NCBI RefSeq assembly: GCF_050279675.1
Contig: NZ_JBNNUK010000014.1
Span: 30,525 to 94,524, forward strand
Source of the DNA: Viridibacillus sp050279675
Lineage (GTDB): Bacteria; Bacillota; Bacilli; Bacillales_A; Planococcaceae
DNA: 64,000 bases
Direction: 5' to 3'
Shown here: positions 44,986 through 53,696 of the stretch, piece by piece
Layout: each line of letters starts with the position of its first letter
How positions within the stretch are numbered: the first letter of the stretch is position 1
Position numbers and translations under genes: made by a program
The notes under the pieces: model-generated
The model's input: the letters and a program-made list of their open reading frames with translations, nothing else
Databases searched by the model: none
What the model was told of the DNA's origin: nothing

Positions 44986-45255
44986 TTACCAGAAAAATGC
45001 CGAAACTAATGCGATCCCAGCAATTGCACCAAGAGCTATACCAAATCCAAAACCAAAACCACGTCTGAATCCACGTCTAGATCCGCCTCCTCCAAAGAAT
45101 CCCTGACCATACCCGCCTAAACCCCCAGCAGGTTGAATCCAGACCATACCTCTTTCAACTCTAGTAATTCTACCTACATGGACTCTACCATCGTGACAAT
45201 GAATTCTCACTGTTTTACCATGAAAATTACAACATTGATTATATATTTGATTCAT
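44986..45255 (-). CDS. Small Sm-like/glycine-rich protein with hydrophobic tail
   Basis: The product is 89 residues from ATG 45255, 7 bp after GGGGG. It has a Cys-containing start (QCCNFHG), a strand-rich segment VRIHCHDGRVHVGRITRVER that resembles an Sm/LSM-type beta barrel, then a Gly/Arg/Phe-rich linker and a C-terminal hydrophobic helix (FGIALGAIAGIALVSAFFW). Together this suggests a membrane- or spore-surface-associated small protein. I do not know the family; an RNA-binding role is not implied by the fold alone. Confidence 0.65.
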   Translation of the reverse strand: MNQIYNQCCNFHGKTVRIHCHDGRVHVGRITRVERGMVWIQPAGGLGGYGQGFFGGGGSRRGFRRGFGFGFGIALGAIAGIALVSAFFW

Positions 45256-45437
45256 TTTAATCCCCCTCTCCCTACTATTTACATACAAGTATGCTCTGCT
45301 AGTATATGGGGGTAATAAATCCTCGCAATGGACAATCGTCTAATGAAAAACAGATTAGTAACAATTTATATTTATTAAAAATAATGAGGCTTCCAATACA
45401 TATACTAAAAGATATCAAAACTAAAAGGATGAGATAT

Positions 45438-46283
45438 ATGTCAGTGATCAAAACGCAACCTTGGCTTTATGAGTTTATTGAACTATGTGAAAAACAGTCG
45501 GGTAAAGGAGCATCTTCCATACAATGTGAGACACTATGCGGACCACTCGAAGGATTAAAGCCTAAAGCCAATCCAGAAGTCTGGCAATATGAACTCCAGA
45601 ATTATGGACTTTTTGAGCCATATGAATGGACCCACTTAAAGAGCACCGTGAAGAAGTTAGAAGATCAAAAAGTTTGGCAAATTGTTGAGCAGGAATATCA
45701 ATATTTAAGGAGATTATGGAAAGGTCCAAAAGTTTCAATCTATATTTTCCCTATAAAAAACGCGAATATGAAGTCAAGAAAACAAACACCAAGTAAAAAC
45801 GGTGTGGCCTATAGTGGGGCATTATTTTTATTCGTATCTGTAGATCTTCCAATAACAGAGCTAAAGGCTTTATTAGCACACGAATATAACCATGTCTGTC
45901 GAATAAAACATTTAGATTTGGCTTCGAATAAAATTACGTTAAAAGATTCACTCATCATTGAAGGACTTGGAGAATATGCAGTAAAAGATTTGTATGGTGA
46001 AAAATGGCTTGGTCCTTGGGTCAATCTCTACTCATTTGAAGATGCTTCTGCTATATGGAAACGACGTTTTATACCTTCTTTAAATGTTCAAGACATAAAT
46101 AATCATTACCCTTTTTTATATGGTAAAGCTAGAGGACCACTGCCAAAATGGATTGGTTATCATCTAGGCTTTCAGATTGTCGATAGCTATCAAGAAAAAC
46201 ATGGGCCTTTTAAAAAAGGAGAGTTATATTATAAATCCTCTGACGAAATAATTGCCGGTTCCAAATTTGCAATTGATGAGTAA
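45438..46283 (+). CDS. DUF2268 putative zinc protease (YjaZ-like)
   Basis: The product is 281 residues from ATG 45438, 8 bp after AAAAGGA; the long upstream frame extension lacks such a site. The metal-binding helix reads LLAHEYNHVCR (about 152), an HExxH-type motif (HEYNH), followed by IIEGLGEYAV about 30 residues later, which supplies the third ligand. This is the DUF2268 family, predicted Zn-dependent proteases including B. subtilis YjaZ. No signal peptide is present, so it is cytoplasmic. Substrate unknown. Confidence 0.82.
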   Translation: MSVIKTQPWLYEFIELCEKQSGKGASSIQCETLCGPLEGLKPKANPEVWQYELQNYGLFEPYEWTHLKSTVKKLEDQKVWQIVEQEYQYLRRLWKGPKVSIYIFPIKNANMKSRKQTPSKNGVAYSGALFLFVSVDLPITELKALLAHEYNHVCRIKHLDLASNKITLKDSLIIEGLGEYAVKDLYGEKWLGPWVNLYSFEDASAIWKRRFIPSLNVQDINNHYPFLYGKARGPLPKWIGYHLGFQIVDSYQEKHGPFKKGELYYKSSDEIIAGSKFAIDE

Positions 46284-46325
46284 CTGAAAGAAGGCCCTTT
46301 CATTTCTTCCGAAAAAGAAGTTAAG

Positions 46326-47030
46326 TTAGAAGTAGCATTTAAAAGCACGATAACCTATGAAATGACGGTAATGAGTTATTAATTCGTTATGCTCTTCCAA
46401 TAAATCAAAGAGCTCTTTTTTTATGTTATCCGATTGGTTAATATCATCAACTTCACTTGGACTAAGTTCAGATGGTGTATCGATTATTTCAATACGAGTA
46501 AATCCAGCTTGATGTAGCTTTGCCCGCCACTCCTCTTCACTTAAAATCTCTTTGATGCCATATAAATTGCATACTTTTCTCTGTAATTCTTCAGTTAGGT
46601 TATGTTCAACCGTCATTTCAAGGAGGATCAAACGGCCCTCTCTTTTCAAAACCCTAGCAAGTTCATGTAACGTCTTTTCAATATCTGTGAACACGATAAC
46701 AGATTCAGCAATAATGAAATCGAAGGAGTCATCCTCAAAATTCAAACATTCCGCGTTCCCTTCGACTACCTTAACTGTGGATGAATCATTCTTAAATCGT
46801 TCCACTGCTTTTGCTATCATAATTGGATGTTTATCTATTGCAGTCACTTGGCAATTAAATCTTTTCACCAAGAAAGCTGATGTCTGCCCTGTACCACAAC
46901 CTACATCTAATACAGATTCACTTGGTTTAATATTTGCGTCTTCTAATATTGATTGGGTTAGATTAAACCCACCAGGATGTGCACCACCAATTCCAAAGTA
47001 TGCTAATAAGTCTAAGTAAGCATTAGACAC
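46326..47030 (-). CDS. Class I SAM-dependent methyltransferase
   Basis: The 234-residue protein has the SAM-binding motif LDVGCGTGQTSAFL (about 40), the acidic end of strand two TAIDKHPIM, and motif DFIIAESVIVFTD near 104. This is a Methyltransf_11-type enzyme. The opening YFGIGGAHPGGFNLT is found in a group of small-molecule methyltransferases of unknown substrate. No operon partner is seen; the gap to the next gene holds nothing clear. Confidence 0.85.
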   Translation of the reverse strand: MSNAYLDLLAYFGIGGAHPGGFNLTQSILEDANIKPSESVLDVGCGTGQTSAFLVKRFNCQVTAIDKHPIMIAKAVERFKNDSSTVKVVEGNAECLNFEDDSFDFIIAESVIVFTDIEKTLHELARVLKREGRLILLEMTVEHNLTEELQRKVCNLYGIKEILSEEEWRAKLHQAGFTRIEIIDTPSELSPSEVDDINQSDNIKKELFDLLEEHNELITHYRHFIGYRAFKCYF

Positions 47031-47318
47031 TGGATATCCCTCCTATTTTTTATAAAGTTATAGTATGCTTGCTCTTTAGATATGTAGATCTATAGAGTAA
47101 GCCCTTACTAAAATTATTACTTTGTAGTAAATAACTTGTATATACAAAAAGCAACCTTGCCATGGGGACGAAGAAGAAAACAATCTTATTTCGTATAGAA
47201 AACTAACAACATATATTATCGAGTTCATCTTGGATTAGTGTAGCTGGACGATGTAATTACTTTTCATGCAAATCATCTTCCACCTCTAAATAGTCTTCAC
47301 TAAAGCATAAGACTTGTA

Positions 47319-47981
47319 TCAAAGTTCGTAAAGTTGTAAATCCTCTTTTTTCTGGTGCTGTCTCATATTAAGTTTTCGTTGTATAAATAATTCTGCAATG
47401 ATTACATTTGGCACCCAAGCTAACCATGCGATAATAGCATAACTAAATTCGAAACTCTCTAATCCAAATAGTAATACAAACAAAGGTAGCCAAATTCTCA
47501 ACGTGACAGCTGCAAAGGTTAAGGAATAGTTTCTTATCATCCACTTTTGATGATCATGAATTTTCTTTTCTTTAACTTTGGCAAGTGCTTGAAACGCAGA
47601 AAACAACCATAATACGGATAAAAAACTAAACCCAAGCTTTCCCGCAAATCCTCCTGTAGCGTGAAATGCTAAATAAAGTCCTGAAATCCCTCCAAATAAA
47701 ATGCCAATCATATATATTTTCCCTATCTTTCGGTGAAGCTTGATATTCTTTTTTCTAAAATTTGTGGATAATGTAAAAGGACCAATTACTAATGCTACTA
47801 CACTCGTTGCAATATGTATAAATAGCATACTGTACCAAAATACACTCAATTTAGAAAGAAACATTAGCTTCATTTGAACAAACCCTGCTTGATATCCATC
47901 CATAATGAAATATTGAACAATGGCATAACCCGCTACTAAAATAGCAGAAATAGTAAATGTATACCTAGTGTTTTTATTCAC
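47319..47981 (-). CDS. DUF2306 membrane protein
   Basis: The 220-residue protein has about six helices. The conserved FRKKNIKLHRKIGKIYMIG (about 75) and KKIHDHQKWMIRNYSLTFAAVTLRIW (split about 139-164) are the DUF2306 hallmarks, with conserved His that could bind haem or metal. Function is unknown. It is transcribed alone. The basic C-terminal tail is probably cytoplasmic. Confidence 0.8.
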   Translation of the reverse strand: MNKNTRYTFTISAILVAGYAIVQYFIMDGYQAGFVQMKLMFLSKLSVFWYSMLFIHIATSVVALVIGPFTLSTNFRKKNIKLHRKIGKIYMIGILFGGISGLYLAFHATGGFAGKLGFSFLSVLWLFSAFQALAKVKEKKIHDHQKWMIRNYSLTFAAVTLRIWLPLFVLLFGLESFEFSYAIIAWLAWVPNVIIAELFIQRKLNMRQHQKKEDLQLYEL

Positions 47982-48049
47982 ATTACCACTTCCTACCAGT
48001 TTTAATCATAGTTTGATTGTATCATTATTTTCTAATTTGTTGTTAAAGT

Positions 48050-48128
48050 AAACTGCCCCGTTGGTTGAATAAAAAAAGAGCTGTCTAAACAGCTCAAAGA
48101 TCTTTTACTAAAGCACCCTTTAGTTGAA
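48050..48128. repeat. Dispersed repeat copy R1 (left of two-component cassette)
   Basis: This 79-bp segment is about 80% similar to 51910-51990 in the same orientation. Shared blocks include GTTGAATAAAAAAA, CTGTCT-AACAGCTCAAAG and ACTAAAGCACC. An internal hairpin GAGCTGTCTAAACAGCTC is intact here. The short variants GTTGGTTGAA and CTTTAGTTGAA at its two ends are swapped relative to R2. Confidence 0.75.
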
Positions 48129-48263
48129 AAAGATGATTTTTAGATAACTTAAACTATTGAATCCATTCCATCGCAGTGCAAACGCTTTTATAGCGATAGC
48201 TATCTGTGTTTTTAGTATAAATATCCAGTTTTCTTTAAATTTCTTTTCCTTTTCACTATAAAT

Positions 48264-48292
48264 ACACCCCTTTAGATAATCTAAAGGGGTGT
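48264..48292. repeat. 13-bp-arm palindrome after the kinase gene
   Basis: ACACCCCTTTAGA and TCTAAAGGGGTGT flank a 3-nt loop. There is no T-run, so it is a weak terminator at best. Its CCCCTTTAG core also occurs in R2, and CCCTTTAG in R1, so it may belong to the same repeat family. Confidence 0.6.
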
Positions 48293-48307
48293 AACTGTAT
48301 AATTTTT

Positions 48308-49234
48308 TTAAACGGTATGACTGTTGTTTTGGAATAAACTTTTCCATTCACATTTCATCAGCAATTGTTCTCCTTTTAATTCTGCTGATAAATTCCCATT
48401 CATTTTTAGCATTAAACTTTTCGCAATAAATAACCCTAAACCTGTACTTCTTTTTGTTCTCGTTTGATCAACTTTATAAAAGCGATCAAAAAGAAGAGGG
48501 AGATCTTGTTCTTTTAATTCTTTGGCGGGATTCATTATATTAAGTTGAACCGATGACGAATTTTTAACAAGTTGAATAGTGACATTGCCACTCGAATGTT
48601 TAATCGTATTGGAAATTAAATTTTCAATTACACGTTTAACAGCCGATGAATCGCCTGAAATATAAATTTCATCCTCTGGAATAAGGATTGATGGTTCTAT
48701 CTGTGCTTTATTGAAATCATCATAAAAACCAATTAACACGTCAACTAACAATTTATTTAATTTGATGTTTTCCCTCTTTAATGGATAATCAGCTGATTCT
48801 ATAGTCGATAGTTCAAAAAACTCATCTAATAAAACCTTTAATCTTAGTGCTCCATTTTTAATGTTCTCTTGGTATTTTATCCTTTTCTCAGGACCAATAT
48901 CATCGGATTCTAAAAATTGTATATAACCTATAATAGACGTCATTGGCGTACGAATATCATGCGAAATATTTGCAATTGCCTGCTTCATTTCATTTTCAGT
49001 TCTTAATTTCTCAAAAATTGCTTCATTCGTTAAATCAATTTGGTCATTAATATTTTTTGCTAAATTCTCAAGATCTTTATCATAAAATGTTAGGTCTATT
49101 TTCTTTGAGATTACTTTATTGTTTAACTGATTTAATTGTCGAGTAACTCGTTTTAGTTCCAGTTTCAATAAGTAAAAGCGAATGAGGATAAAAAATACAG
49201 CTATAACAGATATAATTACTATATAGATCATCAT
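48308..49234 (-). CDS. Sensor histidine kinase
   Basis: The 308-residue protein has one N-terminal transmembrane helix (about 2-22) with essentially no extracellular loop. The H-box is NISHDIRTPMTSIIGYIQFL (split; His near 93). The ATPase part has N-box VIENLISNTIKHSSG, G-box STGLGLFIAKSL. A short, loop-free sensor is typical of intramembrane-sensing kinases that work with ABC transporters in resistance to lantibiotics or other envelope-active peptides. It ends the four-gene operon RR-ATPase-permease-kinase and phosphorylates the adjacent OmpR-type regulator (inference). Confidence 0.9.
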   Translation of the reverse strand: MMIYIVIISVIAVFFILIRFYLLKLELKRVTRQLNQLNNKVISKKIDLTFYDKDLENLAKNINDQIDLTNEAIFEKLRTENEMKQAIANISHDIRTPMTSIIGYIQFLESDDIGPEKRIKYQENIKNGALRLKVLLDEFFELSTIESADYPLKRENIKLNKLLVDVLIGFYDDFNKAQIEPSILIPEDEIYISGDSSAVKRVIENLISNTIKHSSGNVTIQLVKNSSSVQLNIMNPAKELKEQDLPLLFDRFYKVDQTRTKRSTGLGLFIAKSLMLKMNGNLSAELKGEQLLMKCEWKSLFQNNSHTV

Positions 49235-49257
49235 TTCACTCGCCTTTCTTTTTTTAT

Positions 49258-50001
49258 TTATTTAATTTCTTTCTTTTGGAATGCAAATACTCCTAGTAAT
49301 CCAAATATCACATAAGTTACAATCGGGACTATCGCTAATTTAAATACTTCAATGCTTTTCAAAGCATTTATATTAATGAAGTCATATGATAACTTAAATA
49401 CCGAATAATTATAAATATATTCAAATAAAGTGATCTTACTAGCTAACATGAACATTACACCATCAAATAGAAGGAATATTAAGATTAGCAAGCCAATGGT
49501 TTTTCCGCTATCCGTAAACATTGTTGCAAATAACATCATTATTGATGCAAATGCTGCTGCATATAACATGGTAAAAATAATTATTTGAGCAAAGTATTTT
49601 AAATCAGGCATATCGTTAAATTGAGAAAGAATAGCCCCAGTTCCTGTCATACCAATTGGTAATATTACTGAAAAAATGATTGCTCCAAATGAAAATACCA
49701 TTAATTTGGAGATATAAATTCTAGTTCTGCTATTGCCAGAAGATGCAATACTTTTCATTGTACCCAAAGAATATTCGCTAGCGATAAAATAACCAGCTAA
49801 AAGACATGGGATTAATTTTAACACGTAATTGTTTCTACCAATGATAGTTAAAAATACTTCGTTAACGCTTAATTGCTCTATTCCATTAATACTCGCTATA
49901 AGAGGAAAAAGGACAGCAATTATCATCAATGCCAATGTCAATTTTCTAAACGATCTATCCTTTTTTAATTTAAATAGTTCTGATTTTAATAGATTATCCA
50001 T
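49258..50001 (-). CDS. ABC-2 type transporter permease
   Basis: The product is 247 residues from ATG 50001, after GGAGGAG. Six hydrophobic helices and a soluble N-terminal KSELFKLKKDRSFRK stretch fit the ABC-2/LanFEG-type permeases. ASEYSLGTMKSIASSGNSR (about 74) is the conserved coupling region. It overlaps the ATPase gene by 8 bp and should form an exporter with it. Function in self-protection or antibiotic resistance is inferred from the two-component neighbours. Confidence 0.85.
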   Translation of the reverse strand: MDNLLKSELFKLKKDRSFRKLTLALMIIAVLFPLIASINGIEQLSVNEVFLTIIGRNNYVLKLIPCLLAGYFIASEYSLGTMKSIASSGNSRTRIYISKLMVFSFGAIIFSVILPIGMTGTGAILSQFNDMPDLKYFAQIIIFTMLYAAAFASIMMLFATMFTDSGKTIGLLILIFLLFDGVMFMLASKITLFEYIYNYSVFKLSYDFININALKSIEVFKLAIVPIVTYVIFGLLGVFAFQKKEIK

Positions 50002-50917
50002 GCTGAACTCCTCCAATAAGCTTCGTAAAGTAACTTTCTAAATCTTGACCCATTGACTTAAACTGTTCAATGATTAACCCTGCGTTAACTAATGCTGTAG
50101 AAACTTTGGCTGGTTGATCAAGATACTTATATAGTCTAATCACACCATCTGGCATAACCTCGAAATCATTAGTAGAAAGCACAGTTTCAATTATAGTTGC
50201 AGCTTTTTCGGTATTATCTACTTTAATATGGAAATATTGCTGACATTTTTCTTCTAGCTGATGAAGTGTCATTTGCTCAATCAATTCTCCCTTATGAATG
50301 AAGCCATAATGAGTAGCTAACAAATGAAGTTCACTTAAAATATGACTTGAAATCAGTATAGTAACACCTTTTTCACTATTGAGCTTTTTTAATAATTCTC
50401 TTATTTCTACAACTCCCATAGGGTCTAATCCATTAATGGGCTCATCGAGAATTAAAAATTCTGGATCTCCTAAAAGAGCAATCGCAAGAATAAGTCTTTG
50501 TTTCATGCCTAAAGAAAAATTCTTTGCCTTCTTTTTCCCCGTATCATGAAGACCAACAAGTGCTAGTGTTTTTTGAACACATTCTTTACCTGGGACGCCT
50601 TTTAAAAGTCTATGTGCTTCTAAATTCTCAGCAGCTGTCATATGAGGATATATTGCAGGTTGCTCAATCGTAGCACCAATACGCTTTCTAGCTTGAATTA
50701 ACTTCCTATCATCCGTTTCTCCAAACAGTTCTACCGTACCCGATGTGGGCATTGCTAATCCAGTCACTAAACGAGTTAGCGTGGATTTACCAGCACCATT
50801 TTGCCCAATAAAGCCGTAAATAGAACCTTTTTCAATCGATAGATTCACTTTATTTAAAGCAACTTGATGTTTATATTGCTTTGATAATTGATTTGTCTTA
50901 AGTACATAATCTTTCAT
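49994..50917 (-). CDS. ABC transporter ATPase (BcrA/LanF type)
   Basis: From ATG 50917 (GGGAGG 6 bp upstream) the product has 307 residues; the long upstream frame runs through the intergenic region and is rejected. Walker A GQNGAGKST (about 38), signature FSLGMKQR (about 134), Walker B FLILDEPINGLD (about 153) and a C-terminal YFTKLIGG tail match BcrA/NukF/SpaF-type ATPases. The signature has Leu-Gly in place of Gly-Gly (FSLGM), normal for this group. It pairs with the following permease. Confidence 0.9.
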   Translation of the reverse strand: MKDYVLKTNQLSKQYKHQVALNKVNLSIEKGSIYGFIGQNGAGKSTLTRLVTGLAMPTSGTVELFGETDDRKLIQARKRIGATIEQPAIYPHMTAAENLEAHRLLKGVPGKECVQKTLALVGLHDTGKKKAKNFSLGMKQRLILAIALLGDPEFLILDEPINGLDPMGVVEIRELLKKLNSEKGVTILISSHILSELHLLATHYGFIHKGELIEQMTLHQLEEKCQQYFHIKVDNTEKAATIIETVLSTNDFEVMPDGVIRLYKYLDQPAKVSTALVNAGLIIEQFKSMGQDLESYFTKLIGGVQHG

Positions 50918-50996
50918 ATACTTACCTCCCTTACTTGATATACTTAGTATAGTAAGAAGAACATAAGAGAAGCTTAAGTTAAATCTAAAGAAAACC

Positions 50997-51692
50997 TTAA
51001 GATTTAAGACGGTAGCCCATTCCCCAGATTGTTTCGATATATTCAACACCGGGACTAGCCTTAGAGAGCTTACTTCTTAAATTGCTCATATGAACATTAA
51101 TGGTATTCTCATCACCATAAAATGGTTCATTCCAAACTCTTTCAAACAAGTTTTCTTTCGTGAAAATTTTGTTGGGTGATGACATAAGAAGTACTAAAAT
51201 ATCGTATTCACGAGCTGTAAAAGCGAGCATTTTCCCATCAACAACTGCTTTTTTAGCTTCTGTATTAATAATTAAATCTTTGTGCATTAATTCTTTATTT
51301 GTTGGAATTTCATGCATACGTCGATATCTTCTCAAATGGGAGTCGATTCTCGCTGATACTTCATCAATATCAAACGGCTTCGTAATATAGTCATCCGCAC
51401 CCGATCTTAGAGCATCAATTTTAGTTTGCTGCTCCAGTTTCGCTGAAATAATAAGGACAGGCATGTTACTTTGTTCAGCTATTTTTGACAGAATTTCATC
51501 TCCATTCATACCAGGAAGCATTAGATCTAGTAATACCATATCCCAATCTTGCTTCTCCAAGTAAATCATTGCTTCTGTTCCTGAGAAAGCTGACTGAGAA
51601 ACATATCCACTTTTTTCAACAATATGGCATAATAATTGATTTATATCATTGTCATCTTCAACAACTAATATTTTGATTGATTGAACCATCAT
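50997..51692 (-). CDS. OmpR-family response regulator
   Basis: About 231 residues from ATG 51692 (AAGGAG upstream; a TTG at 51698 and ATG at 51689 are neighbours). The receiver has the acidic pair VVEDD, phospho-Asp in VLLDLMLPGMNG (about 55) and Lys in ITKPFD. The C-terminal winged helix (about 130-230) ends IWGMGYRL, standard for OmpR/PhoB. It is the first gene of the four-gene cassette; the 79-bp gap to the ATPase gene carries TTAAG-containing repeats that may be its target. Confidence 0.92.
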   Translation of the reverse strand: MMVQSIKILVVEDDNDINQLLCHIVEKSGYVSQSAFSGTEAMIYLEKQDWDMVLLDLMLPGMNGDEILSKIAEQSNMPVLIISAKLEQQTKIDALRSGADDYITKPFDIDEVSARIDSHLRRYRRMHEIPTNKELMHKDLIINTEAKKAVVDGKMLAFTAREYDILVLLMSSPNKIFTKENLFERVWNEPFYGDENTINVHMSNLRSKLSKASPGVEYIETIWGMGYRLKS

Positions 51693-51909
51693 TATCAACT
51701 CCTTTTACTGTGAAGCTTGTCCATATTACATAATAAATCATCAATATGTAAACATATAATTTTCAATTACCTTCTATTATAAGGTCAAACTTCAGCTTTA
51801 CTATCACTTGTGATACGGTTACCGAAACTAATATTAAACTGTATTACTTCTTTTTCCTCGTTCATCTATCTCCATTGTTAAATGATAAAATAAACTACTT
51901 ATTTAACTA

Positions 51910-51990
51910 ACCTACCCCTTTAGTTGAATAAAAAAAAAATCTGTCTGAACAGCTCAAAGGTCTTCTTACTAAAGCACCGTTGGCTGAATA
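51910..51990. repeat. Dispersed repeat copy R2 (right of two-component cassette)
   Basis: This is the direct-orientation partner of 48050-48128. With R1 it brackets exactly the four-gene two-component/ABC cassette. The rest of the 51693-52133 gap is AT-rich, apart from the terminator that follows. Confidence 0.75.
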
Positions 51991-52043
51991 ACTCTCCTCT
52001 ATAGGATCTATAGGTTTAATATTCAAAAAAAGAAAAATATAAC

Positions 52044-52088
52044 AAAGGGTTAGTTACTTAAAAATTTAAGTAACTAACCCTTTTGTTT
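52044..52088. terminator. Strong terminator after the small-protein operon
   Basis: A 19-bp perfect stem (AAAGGGTTAGTTACTTAAA and complement) with a 2-nt loop precedes a T-rich tract. The minus strand also has T-rich sequence after it, serving the gene that stops at 52134. Confidence 0.85.
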
Positions 52089-52133
52089 AATTGATTTCGT
52101 TCACAATATTTCAGTGAAAAATTGAAATTCTTA

Positions 52134-52343
52134 CTACTTCACAAAAAAACCAATAATTACTGCAATAATTAAAATAATTCCACCCAAGAATTGTCCTATT
52201 CCCGAAGCTTCTCCCATTAACAGGAGATTGAATAAGTTTTTGTTTTTTCGATTTTTTCCAAATAAGCCATCATCTGTTTTCATACGATAAATACCCCAAG
52301 CTACTAAAACTACCCCAAAAATAAGTCCTATAATATACATCAT
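52134..52343 (-). CDS. Small two-helix membrane protein
   Basis: The 69-residue protein has an N-terminal helix (about 2-18), a basic central stretch (KNRKNKN) and a C-terminal helix (about 48-67). A GGAGG lies 7 bp before the ATG-ATG start. It follows the XRE gene by 48 bp on the same strand and precedes a strong terminator, so it is probably the last gene of that operon. I do not recognise the family. Confidence 0.7.
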   Translation of the reverse strand: MMYIIGLIFGVVLVAWGIYRMKTDDGLFGKNRKNKNLFNLLLMGEASGIGQFLGGIILIIAVIIGFFVK

Positions 52344-52391
52344 TTAAATTCCTCCGTTGTTTATTTTATATGTGCATCTTTATGAAATGTT

Positions 52392-52595
52392 TTATCTGTC
52401 ATCCTCATCAAAAATAAAAGTTTCTTCAATTGATAAATTAAAAACTGAAGCTATTTTATACGCAAGTAGCACAGATGGATTATACTTTTGTTTTTCTAAT
52501 GAGATGATTGTTCTAGAAGATACACTTACTTTATCTGATAATTCTTGTTGCGTTATTCCATATTCTGTTCGCAATTCTTTTACTCTATTTTTCAT
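52392..52595 (-). CDS. XRE-family transcriptional regulator (YozG/YgzD-like, single HTH)
   Basis: From ATG 52595 (AGGAGG 5 bp upstream) the product has 67 residues, almost entirely the helix-turn-helix: MKNRVKELRTEYGITQQEL then VSSRTIISLEKQKYNPS. It ends with an acidic tail, DEDDR. It follows a membrane-protein gene by 13 bp. Such pairs of a 67-aa XRE repressor and a small membrane protein are widespread in bacilli. The triple operator before the operon suggests autoregulation. Confidence 0.9.
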   Translation of the reverse strand: MKNRVKELRTEYGITQQELSDKVSVSSRTIISLEKQKYNPSVLLAYKIASVFNLSIEETFIFDEDDR

Positions 52596-52608
52596 AAATT
52601 CCTCCTGA

Positions 52609-53007
52609 TTAAAGGACATGAGTATAATATTTTCTAGATCCAAATTCAATAATCATTAAAGATATTAAAACAATAAATAATGCAGTATTTGTTGGTATTA
52701 CCACAAAATTAGTTAAAAACATAAGAATTAAAATTTCGGATATCAGGATATACAAGGAAAAGCGAGCAACTTTTCCATCAATTAAAGCATCTCTTTCGTC
52801 ATATTCCTTTGCTAATTCCTTTTCTAGTGATTTATTCTTTCGGGATGTAATGTTAGAAATTGTTGAGAACAACAAAATTATTCCACCTAACAATACTATG
52901 ATATAGCCATTATTAAATCCTACTGATGTATCAAGAATTACTTGAATGAACCCTAATACTATTAGTAAGATTGATACTAAAAGTCGCTGCATGAATAGAT
53001 TTTTCAA
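52609..53007 (-). CDS. Small membrane protein paired with XRE regulator
   Basis: The product is 132 residues from TTG 53007, 5 bp after AGGAGAGG. The frame extends upstream to 53088, but that stretch encodes the operator repeats and lies at or before the promoter. Four helices surround a charged central loop LEKELAKEYDERD (about 63), a motif I associate with DUF2178-like membrane proteins that partner XRE regulators. It is the first gene of the operon. Function unknown; it may antagonise the regulator or sense the membrane. Confidence 0.75.
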   Translation of the reverse strand: MKNLFMQRLLVSILLIVLGFIQVILDTSVGFNNGYIIVLLGGIILLFSTISNITSRKNKSLEKELAKEYDERDALIDGKVARFSLYILISEILILMFLTNFVVIPTNTALFIVLISLMIIEFGSRKYYTHVL

Positions 53008-53042
53008 ATATACCTCTCCTAACCAACTTATTCTCTTTGAGT

Positions 53043-53086
53043 GAAGTTTACTTCGTGTGAAGTTTACTTCATGTGAAGTTAATTTC
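53043..53086 (-). promoter_or_regulatory. Triple operator: three 16-bp-spaced dyads
   Basis: GAAGTTTACTTC occurs at 53043-53054 and 53059-53070, and GAAGTTAATTTC at 53075-53086: three dyads with an exact 16-bp period. They cover the predicted transcription start just downstream of the -10 box, the position expected for a repressor, here probably the XRE protein encoded downstream. Confidence 0.8.
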
Positions 53087-53115
53087 ATATTAACCTTTTA
53101 CAAGCCAAACGTCAA
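53087..53115 (-). promoter_or_regulatory. Sigma-A promoter of the XRE/membrane-protein operon
   Basis: On the minus strand TTGACG and TAATAT are separated by exactly 17 bp. Confidence 0.8.
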
Positions 53116-53190
53116 GTAGTGAATAATGGTTCTTTAACTAACGAAATATTTCATCATTTGAACCATTTTAGTTATAAAAGTGTTCAATTA

Positions 53191-53211
53191 ACCTGCCCCG
53201 TTAGTTTAAGT
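53191..53211. repeat. Partial repeat copy R3
   Basis: AACCTGCCCCGTTAGTTTAA matches the left end of R1 (AACTGCCCCGTTGGTTGAA). It shows the repeat family occurs at least three times within 5.2 kb. Confidence 0.5.
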
Positions 53212-53368
53212 ACATTTCTACACAATCTTTATAGTAACATCAACATAAATATCCAATAAAAAAATCACCTCACGAGGTGAACACTACGATGAATTGCTTA
53301 AATACGAATAACAAGACTTTATCTTTGCTAAAACAGAGAGACAACTCAGATATCCTCTTGTCATTAAA

Positions 53369-53614
53369 ATGGTACAACTCAGGATGGTTAGGCTTCTTGC
53401 AATCGCAAAATTAAACCCTGACTTAACACCTTCCTCATTGAGACAGACACACACTTCGTTTTTAGCAGAAGCAGGTGTCGCACTCGAACAAATCATGGAT
53501 AGTCTTGGCCATTCAGATGATCCAATCACCAAGAATGTCTATCTCCACGTGACAAAAGAAATGAAAAAAGAAGCCTCCCAAAAGTTCAATGAACTTATGA
53601 GAAGCCTCCGTTAA
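53369..53614 (+). pseudogene. Tyrosine recombinase (phage integrase) C-terminal remnant
   Basis: The last 70 residues of this frame are the C-terminal end of an integrase catalytic domain: TPSSLRQTHTSFLAEAG, then IMDSLGHSDDP and the nucleophile region KNVYLHVT. Box II normally reads H-x-L-R-H; here the His is Ser and the next position Gln. The N-terminal arm-binding and core-binding domains and the first catalytic Arg are absent, and no in-frame extension exists upstream. It is a decayed prophage or integrative-element scar adjoining groEL. Confidence 0.85.
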
Positions 53615-53621
53615 AATCCTT

Positions 53622-53685
53622 TATGTTAGCAAAATGTTAGCATTTCACTTTCACCTTACATACAAACCCCTATATATCAAGGGTT
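53622..53685. other. Attachment-site-like sequence between integrase remnant and groEL
   Basis: ATGTTAGCA is repeated directly at 53622-53641, just after the integrase stop, as arm-type sites often are. AACCCCTATATATCAAGGGTT (53665-53685, imperfect dyad) follows, 11 bp from the groEL stop, and could be the core site and/or a degenerate groEL terminator. No second copy is seen in the window. Confidence 0.45.
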
Positions 53686-53696
53686 GCAGCGGCTTA

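Noticed and set aside
48120..48347. 75-codon minus-strand frame beside the kinase gene
   Set aside because: It overlaps the kinase gene, has no ribosome-binding site, includes the 13-bp palindrome and repeat R1, and its product resembles no protein family. It is most likely chance or repeat-derived.
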